Origin: Chryseobacterium sediminis
GTDB taxonomy: Bacteria > Bacteroidota > Bacteroidia > Flavobacteriales > Weeksellaceae
Direction: 5' to 3'
Length of the DNA: 64,000 bases
NCBI RefSeq assembly: GCF_008386505.1
Contig: NZ_VUNZ01000004.1
Location: 1 to 64,000, forward strand
The notes under the pieces were generated by a model. It saw nothing but the letters and a program-made list of their open reading frames with translations. It ran no database searches and was not told the DNA's origin. Position 1 is the stretch's first letter. The number at the start of each line of letters is the position of its first letter. Shown here one piece after another: positions 8,236-17,009 of this stretch. The position numbers and the translations under genes were made by a program.

Positions 8236-8997
8236 TTATCCGTTTGCCATTGCTGTGTATTCACTTACAAGAAAACTGAAGTAATCCCATTCCACAGAGT
8301 TTTTAGGATATTTTTTCATAAACTCGGAATTGTCACCAAATAGAAAATCGTAGTTCTCTTCAAAATCATCTTTATGAAGCCACATCACTTTGTCGCCTTT
8401 CTTTACATAATAAGATTTGATAACCCCGCCTCCAAGTTGTGGGGAGCCCATTACAGAAAAACCTGTTGTTTCTTTAGCTCTAGGATCGTGATATACTGAA
8501 ATAATATCATCAAAACCAGGATTGATAACCTGCATTAGAAATTCCTTATCATCTTTTTTGTTCTTTAAGGAAACAGTCTGGTTTACAAAATAAATTCTGT
8601 CGTTATTCGTATTTTTAGTCAGCTTCTTAGTTCCAAAGTTTCTGATATTCCCCATGTATCTGGCCACTTTAGCAATTTTTTCAGCATTGCTTGGGTATAC
8701 ATACATTTCATTGATCTGATCAGCATTGAAAGTAGCATTCTTTTTTGTTATACTGTCTTTGATCGCTACTTCATAGATCTGTCCTTTTTTGGTTTCAATC
8801 TTATTGCAGAAACCTTTGTAAGTAGTTCCGTCTTTTAGGATGATTGTAGATGTTTTCTTAGGAGATGGCGTATTAAAACCTTCATTGAAAAGGTAAGTCT
8901 CCATTTTTTTGATGTCCTCTTTAGAATATTTTACTTTCTGGGCGAAAGTTGTTGTGCTTGCTACACATAAAGCAAGGAGTAGAGTTTTCAGTCTCAT
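8236..8997 (-). CDS. Secreted protein of unknown function
   Basis: 253 residues with a signal peptide (cut near TFAQ). The mature part is Lys-rich and mixed alpha/beta, with no motif I recognise. A segment at about 50-95 (STIILKDGTTYKGFCNKIET...) looks like a small beta sheet. Similar proteins, probably periplasmic, are common in Chryseobacterium but not characterised to my knowledge. It has its own terminator and is divergent from hutH. Confidence 0.72.
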   Translation of the reverse strand: MRLKTLLLALCVASTTTFAQKVKYSKEDIKKMETYLFNEGFNTPSPKKTSTIILKDGTTYKGFCNKIETKKGQIYEVAIKDSITKKNATFNADQINEMYVYPSNAEKIAKVARYMGNIRNFGTKKLTKNTNNDRIYFVNQTVSLKNKKDDKEFLMQVINPGFDDIISVYHDPRAKETTGFSVMGSPQLGGGVIKSYYVKKGDKVMWLHKDDFEENYDFLFGDNSEFMKKYPKNSVEWDYFSFLVSEYTAMANG

Positions 8998-9127
8998 GTA
9001 TTATTGTTTTTAATTTCGGGGCTAAAAATAGTAAAATAATTTCCTTGTTGATATAAAAATATAGAAGATTGAAATTTAGCTTTTCCAATTATTGTTAAAT
9101 GCGTAATTTTAAGAAAATTTTTTAGAA

Positions 9128-10615
9128 ATGATATACGGGGTAGATGTTTTTACTTTCCATGATGTTCTGGAAATCTGTAAAAAGCCAAATAAAGCCAAGC
9201 TTAATAAAGCCGCAAAAGAACAAATCTTAAAATCTCAGAAAAACGTACAGAAAATAGTAGAGTCTGACAGATGTGTGTATGGAATCAATACAGGGTTCGG
9301 ACCTTTATGTGATACTAAAATATCGGCAGACGAAACAGCTCAGTTACAATATAATCTGATCATCTCTCACGCAGTAGGAGTAGGAAAGCCAATTGATAAA
9401 GAACTTTCCAAAATTATGATGATTGCTAAAGTTCATGCGCTTTCAAAAGGCTTTTCCGGAGTTTCTCTGGAAGTGATCGAAAGGATGATTTTGATGCTTG
9501 AAAAAGATATCATTCCGGTAGTTCCTGAACAGGGCTCTGTAGGAGCTTCAGGTGACCTTGCTCCTTTGGCCCATCTGGTTTTGCCTTTATTAGGTTTAGG
9601 ACAGGTTTGGGAAGGAAATCAGATTTCTGATACCATGGAAGTTCTGAAGAAACATGACCTTGAAGCATTGGCTTTAGGCCCAAAAGAAGGATTAGGACTG
9701 ATCAACGGAACACAGTTTATCCTTGCTCATGCGATCAAAGGACTTGAAAAATTCGAGTATTTATTAGATCTTGCAGATATGACGGCTGCAATGAGTATTG
9801 AAGCATACAGAGGTTCTGCGAGCCCATTCAAAAAAGAGCTGCATGAGATAAGACCTTTTGAAGGAAGTAAAAAAGTAGCGGCAAGAATGCTTAAATTCTT
9901 AAAAGGATCAGAAAATATGAAGGCTCACGAAGATTGTGAGAGAGTTCAGGATCCTTATTCCATGAGATGTGTACCACAGGTTCACGGAGCCAGCAGAAAT
10001 GCTTTTGAGCATCTTAGAAGTATGGCGGAAACAGAACTGAATTCCGTAACGGACAACCCGATTGTATTAAGTGCTGAAGAATCTATTTCCGGGGGTAACT
10101 TCCACGGACAACTGATGGCTTTGCCTTTAGATTATGCTACATTGGCGGCTGCAGAATTGGGAAATATTTCTGACAGAAGAAGTTACTTATTATTAGAAGG
10201 AAAATACGGATTACCAAGATTATTGACGGAAAGCTCAGGTTTAAACTCAGGATTTATGATTCCTCAGTATACTTCAGCTGCTTTGGTTACAGAAAATAAA
10301 ACATTATGTTTCCCGGCATCGGCAGATTCTATTCCTACAAGTTTAGGTCAGGAAGACCACGTTTCTATGGGAAGTATTTCCGGAAGAAAATTCAATCAGG
10401 TTCTTGGAAACCTTGTGAATATTCTATCTGTTGAGTTGATGTTTGCTGCTCAGGGATTGGAATTCAGAAGACCGTCAAAATGCGCTAAAGTAATTGAAGA
10501 GAACTTTACAATTCTTCGTTCTAAAGTTGCTAAACTTGAAGATGATAGACTGATTGGTAAAGATATGCTGGCGATAGCGGAATTAATTAACGAAAGAAAA
10601 TTTGTTGTTAATTAA
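9128..10615 (+). CDS. hutH: Histidine ammonia-lyase
   Basis: 495 residues. It removes ammonia from L-histidine to give urocanate, the first step of histidine breakdown. The MIO cofactor forms from A140-S141-G142 inside GSVGASGDLAPL. Other family marks are the early tyrosine loop (YGINTGFG), NGTQ, QDPYSMRC-PQVHG, TDNP and QEDHVSMGS. Length is close to the roughly 500 residues usual for the family. The other hut genes are not in the window. A tyrosine or phenylalanine ammonia-lyase is possible in principle, but the overall motifs fit HutH. Confidence 0.93.
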   Translation: MIYGVDVFTFHDVLEICKKPNKAKLNKAAKEQILKSQKNVQKIVESDRCVYGINTGFGPLCDTKISADETAQLQYNLIISHAVGVGKPIDKELSKIMMIAKVHALSKGFSGVSLEVIERMILMLEKDIIPVVPEQGSVGASGDLAPLAHLVLPLLGLGQVWEGNQISDTMEVLKKHDLEALALGPKEGLGLINGTQFILAHAIKGLEKFEYLLDLADMTAAMSIEAYRGSASPFKKELHEIRPFEGSKKVAARMLKFLKGSENMKAHEDCERVQDPYSMRCVPQVHGASRNAFEHLRSMAETELNSVTDNPIVLSAEESISGGNFHGQLMALPLDYATLAAAELGNISDRRSYLLLEGKYGLPRLLTESSGLNSGFMIPQYTSAALVTENKTLCFPASADSIPTSLGQEDHVSMGSISGRKFNQVLGNLVNILSVELMFAAQGLEFRRPSKCAKVIEENFTILRSKVAKLEDDRLIGKDMLAIAELINERKFVVN

Positions 10616-10628
10616 TCTAAAATACAAT

Positions 10629-10654
10629 AAAAGCTTCCGAAAGGGAGCTTTTTT
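10629..10654 (+). terminator. Terminator after hutH
   Basis: AAAAGCTTCC (10629-10638), loop GAAA, GGGAGCTTTT (10643-10652, one G-T pair) and further T. Confidence 0.82.
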
Positions 10655-10698
10655 GTTTTCACAAATCTTTAAATTCTTCAATCTTTTAATCAAACAAA

Positions 10699-11145
10699 AT
10701 GCACATACTCAGAACAGATTCCACCAATACAGACTTTCAAAAATTAGTAAAATCTCTTGACGCTACTTTAGCAGAACATAATGGTGAGGAAGATGACTTT
10801 TTTGCTCAGTTTAATAAAATCGATACGATTAAAAACTGTATTGTAGTCTATATTGATACTATTCCGGCAGCTTGCGGAGCGTTCAAACCTTTTTCCGAAG
10901 ATACAGTAGAAATAAAAAGGATGTTTACCAATCCGGAATTCAGAAAAAAAGGGCTGGGTTCAGCTATTGTAAAAGAACTCGAAAACTGGGCATCCGAATT
11001 GAATTTTAAAAAAGCAGTATTGGAGACTTCTCAAGACCTTAAAAGTGCAATCTCTGTGTATGAAAAAAGTGGTTTTTACAGAATACCCAACTATGGGCAA
11101 TACGTTGGAATAGAGCAAAGTGTCTGCTACGAGAAAGTATTGTAA
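10699..11145 (+). CDS. GNAT family N-acetyltransferase
   Basis: 148 residues. The acetyl-CoA loop RKKGLGSAIVKELE follows the beta-4 strand VEIKRMFTNPEF. The C-terminal AISVYEKSGFYRIPNYG is the normal end of a small GNAT. The substrate is unknown. It sits 83 bases after hutH but beyond a terminator, so it is probably transcribed separately. Confidence 0.87.
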   Translation: MHILRTDSTNTDFQKLVKSLDATLAEHNGEEDDFFAQFNKIDTIKNCIVVYIDTIPAACGAFKPFSEDTVEIKRMFTNPEFRKKGLGSAIVKELENWASELNFKKAVLETSQDLKSAISVYEKSGFYRIPNYGQYVGIEQSVCYEKVL

Positions 11146-11236
11146 TTTAATATTCATGTAATGGTAAATTCAAACTTTTTAAGTTTTTAATTCCCGTTAA
11201 AGTGTTATATTGTGGATCCAACCAAAATTATAACAT

Positions 11237-12712
11237 ATGAAAAAAACTGTATTCCTACTGGCAATATTTTTTGCCTTACACTCGTGTTCCAGAGAAGAAC
11301 TTCAGAACGAAAACGTAAAAACAGAAATGGCTCAGAAAGATCCGTTGACGGCAAAGCAGATCAATGAACGGATCAATCAGTCCATCAAAACGGATGGTGC
11401 TTTCAATTGGAAAAATGAGTCAGATCACTTTGTGTGGAGTGCTATTTTCCGCGGAAACAGAATGGTATCTATCGGATTCGGCTCTTCTAAAGATGATTTC
11501 GACAGAAGTAAATCCCCAAACAACAGCGATATGGAAAAGGAGATACTTTCTGTCATCAAAAAATATGAAGGGAAAGATGAAAGAGGTTTTCTTCTTCTTT
11601 CAGACCAATATCTTAATCAGATGGATGTTGTGATTGAAAAAGAAGAAACAATCACCGCCCTTCGACAAATGAAAACAATTCGATATCTGGAGCCTGCAGA
11701 CTATCATTATTTTGAATTCGAGGACCAATCTGCTGCAAAATCCTCTGGGAGCGGTTCATCAGGATGTGGTTTTTCATCATCAACATTAAGTACTGCAGAT
11801 TACACCTCTACAGCACCAAGCGCAAAAATTCCATGGGCTTTCACTAAGCACAGCATTCCTGAAGCTTGGAGCTACAGTACAGGAGCAGGCGTTACCATCG
11901 GACTTATTGATACAGGGGTTTCTCCGGAACAGACTTTGTTGGGAGGAAGCTTTAACAATGGAGCTTCTTCAGGAAGAACAATCAGTAAACTCGGAGTTTA
12001 TAATTCTGACGGATCCGGAGATCAGTGCGGGCACGGAACAAAAATGGCTTCCGTGATGACAGCTCCGAGAAATAATGCAGGATTGCCTGTAGGAGTTGCT
12101 TACAATGCAAATCTGATCGCTTACAGAGCTGCAGAAAATGTTGTGCTGGAAACTTCCAGTGAGCAGACTGCTGTAAAAACGGCTTTTACAGAATTGGGTA
12201 ACAATACCAGTGTAAAAATCATTTCAATGTCAATGGGACATATTTTCTCTGTCGGGAAAATTGAGGATGGTGTTAAATATGCTTATTCTAAAGGAAAACT
12301 GATCTTCTGTGCAGGAGGTACTTCTACCAGCTTCACTAATTTTGTTGGAGTGATTTTCCCGGCTTCGATGTCAGAAACACAGGCGATAACAGGGGTGAAA
12401 GAAAATACTTCTAATCAGAAATGTGATGTTTGCCACTCCGGAAGTCAGATTGATTTTACCTTCCAGATGGAGAGACCTTCAGGAAATACGGTTCCGGTTT
12501 TGAGCTATTATAACGGACAGGCAGATTATGTAGGAGGTTCTTCAGTTGCTACAGCTGCTACGGCAGGAATTGCAGCCTTAGTTTGGGCTAAAAATCCATC
12601 ATGGACAAGAGAGCAGGTTCTTAATAAAATGAGACAGTCTGCAACCTATTATCCAAATGTTAATTCAAACTACGGCTACGGAAACATCAATGTTTTAAAA
12701 GCAGTACAGTAA
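11237..12712 (+). CDS. Subtilisin-like S8 serine peptidase, lipoprotein
   Basis: 491 residues. A lipoprotein signal (LHSC lipobox, acylated Cys about residue 17) directs it to a membrane surface. A propeptide-like region of about 130 residues precedes the catalytic domain (about 190-490). The triad is visible: D225 in GLIDTGVS, H266 in CGHGTKMASVM and S436 in GGSSVATAATAG, where GSSVA replaces the usual GTSMA. Two cysteines in CDVCHSG (about 396-399) could bind metal or form a disulfide. A Ser/Gly linker with an isolated Cys precedes the catalytic domain. A single gene with its own terminator. Substrate unknown. Confidence 0.92.
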   Translation: MKKTVFLLAIFFALHSCSREELQNENVKTEMAQKDPLTAKQINERINQSIKTDGAFNWKNESDHFVWSAIFRGNRMVSIGFGSSKDDFDRSKSPNNSDMEKEILSVIKKYEGKDERGFLLLSDQYLNQMDVVIEKEETITALRQMKTIRYLEPADYHYFEFEDQSAAKSSGSGSSGCGFSSSTLSTADYTSTAPSAKIPWAFTKHSIPEAWSYSTGAGVTIGLIDTGVSPEQTLLGGSFNNGASSGRTISKLGVYNSDGSGDQCGHGTKMASVMTAPRNNAGLPVGVAYNANLIAYRAAENVVLETSSEQTAVKTAFTELGNNTSVKIISMSMGHIFSVGKIEDGVKYAYSKGKLIFCAGGTSTSFTNFVGVIFPASMSETQAITGVKENTSNQKCDVCHSGSQIDFTFQMERPSGNTVPVLSYYNGQADYVGGSSVATAATAGIAALVWAKNPSWTREQVLNKMRQSATYYPNVNSNYGYGNINVLKAVQ

Positions 12713-12734
12713 ATTATACTACCATTATAAAAAG

Positions 12735-12769
12735 AAAAGGAAATATCTCATTTGAGGTATTTCCTTTTT
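12735..12769 (+). terminator. Terminator after the S8 peptidase gene
   Basis: AAAAGGAAATA (12735-12745) pairs with TATTTCCTTTT (12758-12768), then T. The following gene converges, so it may also work on the minus strand. Confidence 0.78.
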
Positions 12770-12790
12770 ATTTTTAATATCCGGTTATGA

Positions 12791-13618
12791 TTATCCGATC
12801 CTTACACTCGTCATACTCAGTGAGCCTCCTATCAGTTCATCATTAAATAAAGTTAGCTCTTCAGACTGATCTTTTAATCCTAAAGTATACAATAAAGGAA
12901 GATAATGATCAGGTGTAGGAACTGCATATTGTAAGAAAGTTCCCTGTTTCTGATAATCGATAATATTCTGAAAATTTCCATCCAAAAGCCAGTTATTGGT
13001 TTTTTCTCTAGCTTCTATTGCCCAGTCCCAGCCGGCACCTACTGTATTAATATTTTTCCAGTCGATAAGCCTTAAGTTATGAACAATATTTCCGCTTCCT
13101 ATGATCAGAATACCCTTTTCACGCAGCTTATTCAGTCTTTTGGAAAGATCATAATGATATTGCGGTGGTTTTGTATGGTCTATACTCAGCTGAATTACAG
13201 GAATATCTGCATCAGGATACATATGTTTTATTACAGACCATGCACCATGATCCAGCCCCCAGCTATGGTCTTCTTCCACATCAACCGGCAGAAGAAGTTC
13301 TGCTGCTTCTTTTGCTAATTCCGGACTTCCCGGAGCAGGATACTGTACATCAAAAAGCGCTTTTGGGAATCCATAAAAATCATGGATGGTTTTAGGCATA
13401 TCCATAGCGGTTACAAAAGTTCCGTCGGTATACCAATGGGCAGAAATACAAAGAATTGCATTAGGTTTCGGAATCTCAGAAGCTGCTTTTCGGAAACCCT
13501 GTACAAATTGGTTTTCTTCAATGGCGTTCATAGGTGAACCATGTCCAAGAAATAAAACGGGCATTCTCTGTGTATTTTTAAAACTATTGCTTATGTTTTG
13601 AAGATCGTTGAGGTTCAT
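12791..13618 (-). CDS. ygiD: LigB-family extradiol dioxygenase (DOPA dioxygenase type)
   Basis: 275 residues. Members of the class III LigB family cut catechol-type rings next to the hydroxyls using a metal; YgiD of E. coli acts on L-DOPA. The N terminus holds FLGHGSPMNAIE, and further on come CISAHWYTDGTF, WGLDHGAWSVIKHMYP and IIGSGNIVHNLR, which carry the metal-binding histidines and the catalytic histidine. Length matches YgiD. The natural substrate here is unknown. It lies downstream of yceI in the same direction, but the yceI terminator separates them. Confidence 0.88.
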   Translation of the reverse strand: MNLNDLQNISNSFKNTQRMPVLFLGHGSPMNAIEENQFVQGFRKAASEIPKPNAILCISAHWYTDGTFVTAMDMPKTIHDFYGFPKALFDVQYPAPGSPELAKEAAELLLPVDVEEDHSWGLDHGAWSVIKHMYPDADIPVIQLSIDHTKPPQYHYDLSKRLNKLREKGILIIGSGNIVHNLRLIDWKNINTVGAGWDWAIEAREKTNNWLLDGNFQNIIDYQKQGTFLQYAVPTPDHYLPLLYTLGLKDQSEELTLFNDELIGGSLSMTSVRIG

Positions 13619-13647
13619 AAATTAAATATTGAAGAGTCTAAAAAAAT

Positions 13648-13686
13648 AAAAGGTTCAAGGCTTTTAGACAAATCCCTGAACCTTTT
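13648..13686 (-). terminator. Terminator after the YceI gene
   Basis: AAAAGGTTCA (13648-13657) pairs with TGAACCTTTT (13677-13686). On the minus strand a T-rich run follows. Confidence 0.8.
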
Positions 13687-13703
13687 ATATTATGTGTTAT
13701 AAA

Positions 13704-14216
13704 CTATGCTTGTTTTACAAACTGTAATTCACCAGCTATTTTTACATCATCACTTACCATTACACCTCCTGCTTCAAGAGCTGCATTCCAGTTTAATCCA
13801 AAATCTTTTCTGTTGATTTTTCCTTCAAAAGAGAAACCTGCTTTTGTATTTCCCCATGGGTCTACATTAATTCCTCCGAAGTCTACATCAAGAGTTACAG
13901 GTTTTGTAATTCCGTTGATTGTAAGATTTCCAACAATTGAATTATTTAATGCCTGAGATTCAAAAGTGATAGTAGGGTGTACTTCAGCATTGAAAAATTC
14001 TGCAGACTTTAAGTGATTGTCTCTGTCTGTATTGTTTGTGAATACAGAATCTGTTTGAATTGTAGCTGTAGTTTTTGCATTTGCAAAAAATTCATCATCA
14101 GAGTCAATTTCAGCAGTGAAAGTTCTGAAGCTTCCTTTTACGTTAGAGATCATCATGTGTTTTACTTTGAAAGTAATTTCACTATGCGTTGGGTCTAAGA
14201 TCCATTTTGTTGCCAT
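13704..14216 (-). CDS. YceI family protein
   Basis: 170 residues, a single YceI-type lipocalin-like barrel known to bind long isoprenoid or lipid-like molecules in relatives. Family marks are WILDPTHSEITFKVKHMMIS at the start, NHLKSAEFFNAEVHPTITF in the middle and the C-terminal NRKDFGLNW. Most homologues are periplasmic, but this one has no signal peptide and so is probably cytoplasmic, a form common in flavobacteria. The promoter box TAAATTTG with TTG 16 bases further upstream lies just before it. Confidence 0.9.
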   Translation of the reverse strand: MATKWILDPTHSEITFKVKHMMISNVKGSFRTFTAEIDSDDEFFANAKTTATIQTDSVFTNNTDRDNHLKSAEFFNAEVHPTITFESQALNNSIVGNLTINGITKPVTLDVDFGGINVDPWGNTKAGFSFEGKINRKDFGLNWNAALEAGGVMVSDDVKIAGELQFVKQA

Positions 14217-14250
14217 TGTATTTTGTATTTTTTGTTTGTTATTAATGATG

Positions 14251-14277
14251 CAAATTTAGGATAGGGAGCATATACAA
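14251..14277 (-). promoter_or_regulatory. Promoter of the YceI gene
   Basis: On the minus strand: TTG (14275-14277), 16-base spacer, TAAATTTG (14251-14258). Both halves of the Bacteroidota promoter are present, 35 bases before the ATG. Confidence 0.65.
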
Positions 14278-14310
14278 GTCATTGATATAGGATAAGAAAT
14301 GTATTTTTCT

Positions 14311-14405
14311 ACTATCAATCGTCAATTTTGCTTCGCAAGTGAATGGTGAATTTATTCCAACATTAAATTGACAAGCAAGGCGGATTGACGATTCACTATT
14401 CACCT
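14311..14405. repeat. Imperfect inverted-repeat element, family A copy 1
   Basis: About 95 bases in the gap before the S9 peptidase gene. TTTTGCTTCGCA (14326-14337) followed by GTGAATGGTGAAT (14339-14351) recurs at 39026-39052. The right end (GATTGACGATTCACTATTCAC) is the rough inverse of the left end. There is no ORF. It looks like a non-autonomous palindromic repeat. The rest of the gap (14217-14546) holds only the two promoters. Confidence 0.6.
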
Positions 14406-14519
14406 CTTAATCCCCTTTAAATTCTACTATTAAGTTAAGAAATAATTTCTTATTAGTGTATAAATTCCATTTTATGAATGTTTTAATTTAACATTTCTTA
14501 ACGGTTGGTTTTTATTTCT

Positions 14520-14527
14520 TATTTTTG
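14520..14527 (+). promoter_or_regulatory. -7 promoter box TATTTTTG
   Basis: Exact TAnnTTTG match 19 bases before ATG 14547 and downstream of the in-frame ATG at 14505, so the inner start is the real one. Confidence 0.55.
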
Positions 14528-14546
14528 GTGGATTCAATTTTATACA

Positions 14547-16685
14547 ATGAAATTACATAAATTTTCTTTATTGATGCTGGTTTTAGGCAGTTCAGCATTT
14601 GCCCAGACCCAGAAATTTACGATGGCTGAGGCTGTAAATGGGATGAGAACAAACCTTGCGGTGAAAAATATTTCCCAATTTTCATGGGCTGCAGACGGAA
14701 AGTCATACATTCAGGCTGTGAAAGGCGGTTATCTGATTACAGATTTAAAAACCAATAAACAGGATACCCTAATCTCGTTAAGTCAACTGAATAGAAACTT
14801 ATCCGGTGAGAAGTTGAAAACTGTTCCGGCAATCAAATTTACAGGAAACTCCAACGGATACTTTACCACTGGCGGGAAAATGTCTTGGATTGAAAAATCC
14901 GGAAATGACTGGAAAGTAAAAAATACAGCTTCTGTAGATCAGGATGCCGCGAATGTGAAAATGTTTGGGGATGGCCAGACTTTTGCCTTCACAGCAAAGA
15001 ACAATTTATTTGTAAACAGGAACGGAAAGACCATTGCGGTAACCAATGAGTCTAATGAAAATATCATCAGCGGACAGGCTGTTCACAGAAATGAATTCGG
15101 AATTGATACCGGAATTTTCCCTGCTCCAAACTCTGAGAGCGTGGCGTTCTATAAAATGGATCAGAGCATGGTGGCAGATTACCCAATCATTGACTGGTCT
15201 GTAACGCCTGCTGTTAATCATAATATCAAATACCCGATGGCTGGTCAGACTTCTCATCAGGTGACATTAGGGGTTTTCAATATTAAAACTCAATCTACGA
15301 CTTTCTTAAAAGTTGAAGGAGAAAAAGATCAATATTTAACAGCTGTTACCTGGAGTCCGGATTCTAAGTACATTTTTGTAGGAGTTCTGAACAGAGGCCA
15401 GAATCATATGAAAATGAATCAATATGATGCGACTACAGGAGAGTTGGTAAAAACATTATTTGAAGAAACAGACAGTAAATATGTAGAACCGCAGCATCCG
15501 CTTACTTTCTTTCCGAACTCCAATACAGATTTTATCTGGCAGAGTCAGAGAACGGGATACAATCATCTGTTCCATTACAGTCTGGAAAAAGGACTGGTTG
15601 CACAAATCACAAAAGGTGACTGGCTGGTAACAGATATTTTAGGATTCAATGAAAAGAAAAAGGAAATCTATTTCACTTCTACGAAAGAGACTCCTTTAGA
15701 AAGACATTTATACAGAATCAACTGGACGAACTTCAAAATGCAGAGGCTGGACAGTGCGGAAGGGATGCATGCAGGAACTTTGAGCAGTGACGGAAACTAC
15801 CTTTATGACGCTTACAGCAATGCCAGTTCACCGAGAGTTGCTAATATTATTAATACGGCCAATTTAAAATCTACTAATATCCTTACTTCTGAAAATCCAT
15901 TAAAGAATTATCAGAGACCAGAAATTAAAAATGTAGAATTAAAGGCAGATGACGGAACTATTTTGTATGGAAAAATCATCCTTCCAACAAATTTTGATCC
16001 GAATAAAAAATATCCTACCATTGTTTATTTGTATAACGGACCGCACTTACAGCTGATCACAAACAGTTTCCCTGCTTCCGGAAACCTTTGGTATGAATAT
16101 ATGGCTCAGAACGGGTATATCATCTTCACAATGGACGGAAGAGGTTCTTCTAACCGTGGAATGAAATTTGAGCAGGCAGTATTCAGAAATCTGGGAACTA
16201 CAGAAATGAATGATCAGATGAAAGGGGTAGAATACTTAAAGTCTCTTCCTTATGTAGATGGTGACAAAATGGGAATCCATGGATGGAGCTTCGGAGGATT
16301 TATGACGACAAGTTTTATGCTTCGTAAGCCGGATGTATTCAAAGTAGGAGTAGCAGGAGGACCGGTAATCGACTGGAGTATGTATGAAATCATGTATGGA
16401 GAAAGATATATGGATACCCCACAGGAAAATCCACAGGGATATGCCGCTGCTAATCTTTTGGATAAAGTTCAGAACCTGAAAGGGAAATTACTGATGATTC
16501 ACGGGGCGCAGGATGATGTAGTAGTATGGCAGCATTCTATCAAATTCATCAAGTCTGCGGTTGATAACGGAGTTCAGCTAGACTACTTTACGTATCCGGG
16601 ACATCCGCATAATGTGATAGGTAAAGACAGAGTTCACCTGATGCAGAAGATTACAGATTATTTTGATTTATATCTGAAGAAATAA
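14547..16685 (+). CDS. S9 family peptidase, dipeptidyl peptidase IV type
   Basis: 712 residues from the inner ATG. An in-frame ATG at 14505 is rejected because it precedes the promoter box and would hide the signal peptide (MKLHKFSLLMLVLGSSAFAQ). An N-terminal beta-propeller (DPPIV_N-like, about 90-440) contains NEFGIDTGIFPAP and WSVTPAVNHNIKYPMAG. The alpha/beta-hydrolase domain (about 470-712) has S581 in GWSFGGF, Asp at 656/657 in HGAQDDVV and His at 686/688 in YPGHPHNV. It probably removes X-Pro or similar dipeptides from periplasmic peptides. A single gene with a terminator. Confidence 0.93.
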   Translation: MKLHKFSLLMLVLGSSAFAQTQKFTMAEAVNGMRTNLAVKNISQFSWAADGKSYIQAVKGGYLITDLKTNKQDTLISLSQLNRNLSGEKLKTVPAIKFTGNSNGYFTTGGKMSWIEKSGNDWKVKNTASVDQDAANVKMFGDGQTFAFTAKNNLFVNRNGKTIAVTNESNENIISGQAVHRNEFGIDTGIFPAPNSESVAFYKMDQSMVADYPIIDWSVTPAVNHNIKYPMAGQTSHQVTLGVFNIKTQSTTFLKVEGEKDQYLTAVTWSPDSKYIFVGVLNRGQNHMKMNQYDATTGELVKTLFEETDSKYVEPQHPLTFFPNSNTDFIWQSQRTGYNHLFHYSLEKGLVAQITKGDWLVTDILGFNEKKKEIYFTSTKETPLERHLYRINWTNFKMQRLDSAEGMHAGTLSSDGNYLYDAYSNASSPRVANIINTANLKSTNILTSENPLKNYQRPEIKNVELKADDGTILYGKIILPTNFDPNKKYPTIVYLYNGPHLQLITNSFPASGNLWYEYMAQNGYIIFTMDGRGSSNRGMKFEQAVFRNLGTTEMNDQMKGVEYLKSLPYVDGDKMGIHGWSFGGFMTTSFMLRKPDVFKVGVAGGPVIDWSMYEIMYGERYMDTPQENPQGYAAANLLDKVQNLKGKLLMIHGAQDDVVVWQHSIKFIKSAVDNGVQLDYFTYPGHPHNVIGKDRVHLMQKITDYFDLYLKK

Positions 16686-16694
16686 TAATACAAG

Positions 16695-16724
16695 TCCAGT
16701 CTAATTTTAGGCTGGATTTTTTTT
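16695..16724 (+). terminator. Terminator after the S9 peptidase gene
   Basis: TCCAGTCTA and TAGGCTGGA form a stem (16695-16716) followed by eight T. Confidence 0.8.
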
Positions 16725-16737
16725 GATAAATAGGGTA

Positions 16738-16915
16738 GTTGGAAAACGCAAAGGCGCAAAGAATTTTATTATCATGCTGTTTTAAGGCACAAGAAAATCA
16801 AAGATTTTCAGCAAGGATTTTTTATAGTATTAGGATTATGAAATTTTATTGCAAATAAAATCCTGGCGCCTTAAAGCATCTGTTTTTCAAAAATCGCGCC
16901 TTTGCGTTTTCCAAC
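16738..16915. repeat. MITE-like element with 20-bp perfect terminal inverted repeats
   Basis: GTTGGAAAACGCAAAGGCGC at 16738-16757 is repeated exactly as its reverse complement at 16896-16915. The 178-base element has no ORF. The 12-mer AAGGCGCAAAGA (16751-16762) recurs at 47590-47601 in another intergenic repeat. It lies between the S9 peptidase terminator and the LLM oxidoreductase promoter, in a gap of about 320 bases that has no gene. No flanking direct repeat is obvious. Confidence 0.75.
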
Positions 16916-16982
16916 AAAAGGTATCTATTTGTTTAAGCCTCCGATCTTACCAAACATCAATGTTTTTGATTTTTCATAGCTG

Positions 16983-16990
16983 TAATTTTG
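16983..16990 (+). promoter_or_regulatory. -7 promoter box TAATTTTG
   Basis: Exact TAnnTTTG match 19 bases before the LLM oxidoreductase ATG at 17010. Confidence 0.55.
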
Positions 16991-17009
16991 TATTACTAAA
17001 ATCAATAAT

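Noticed and set aside
9005..9030. GGGGCTAAAAATAG string as a third copy of the structured element
   Set aside because: It lacks the partner blocks; the likeness to AGCCCC is by chance.
14505..14546. Upstream start of the S9 peptidase
   Set aside because: It lies before the -7 promoter box and breaks the signal peptide.
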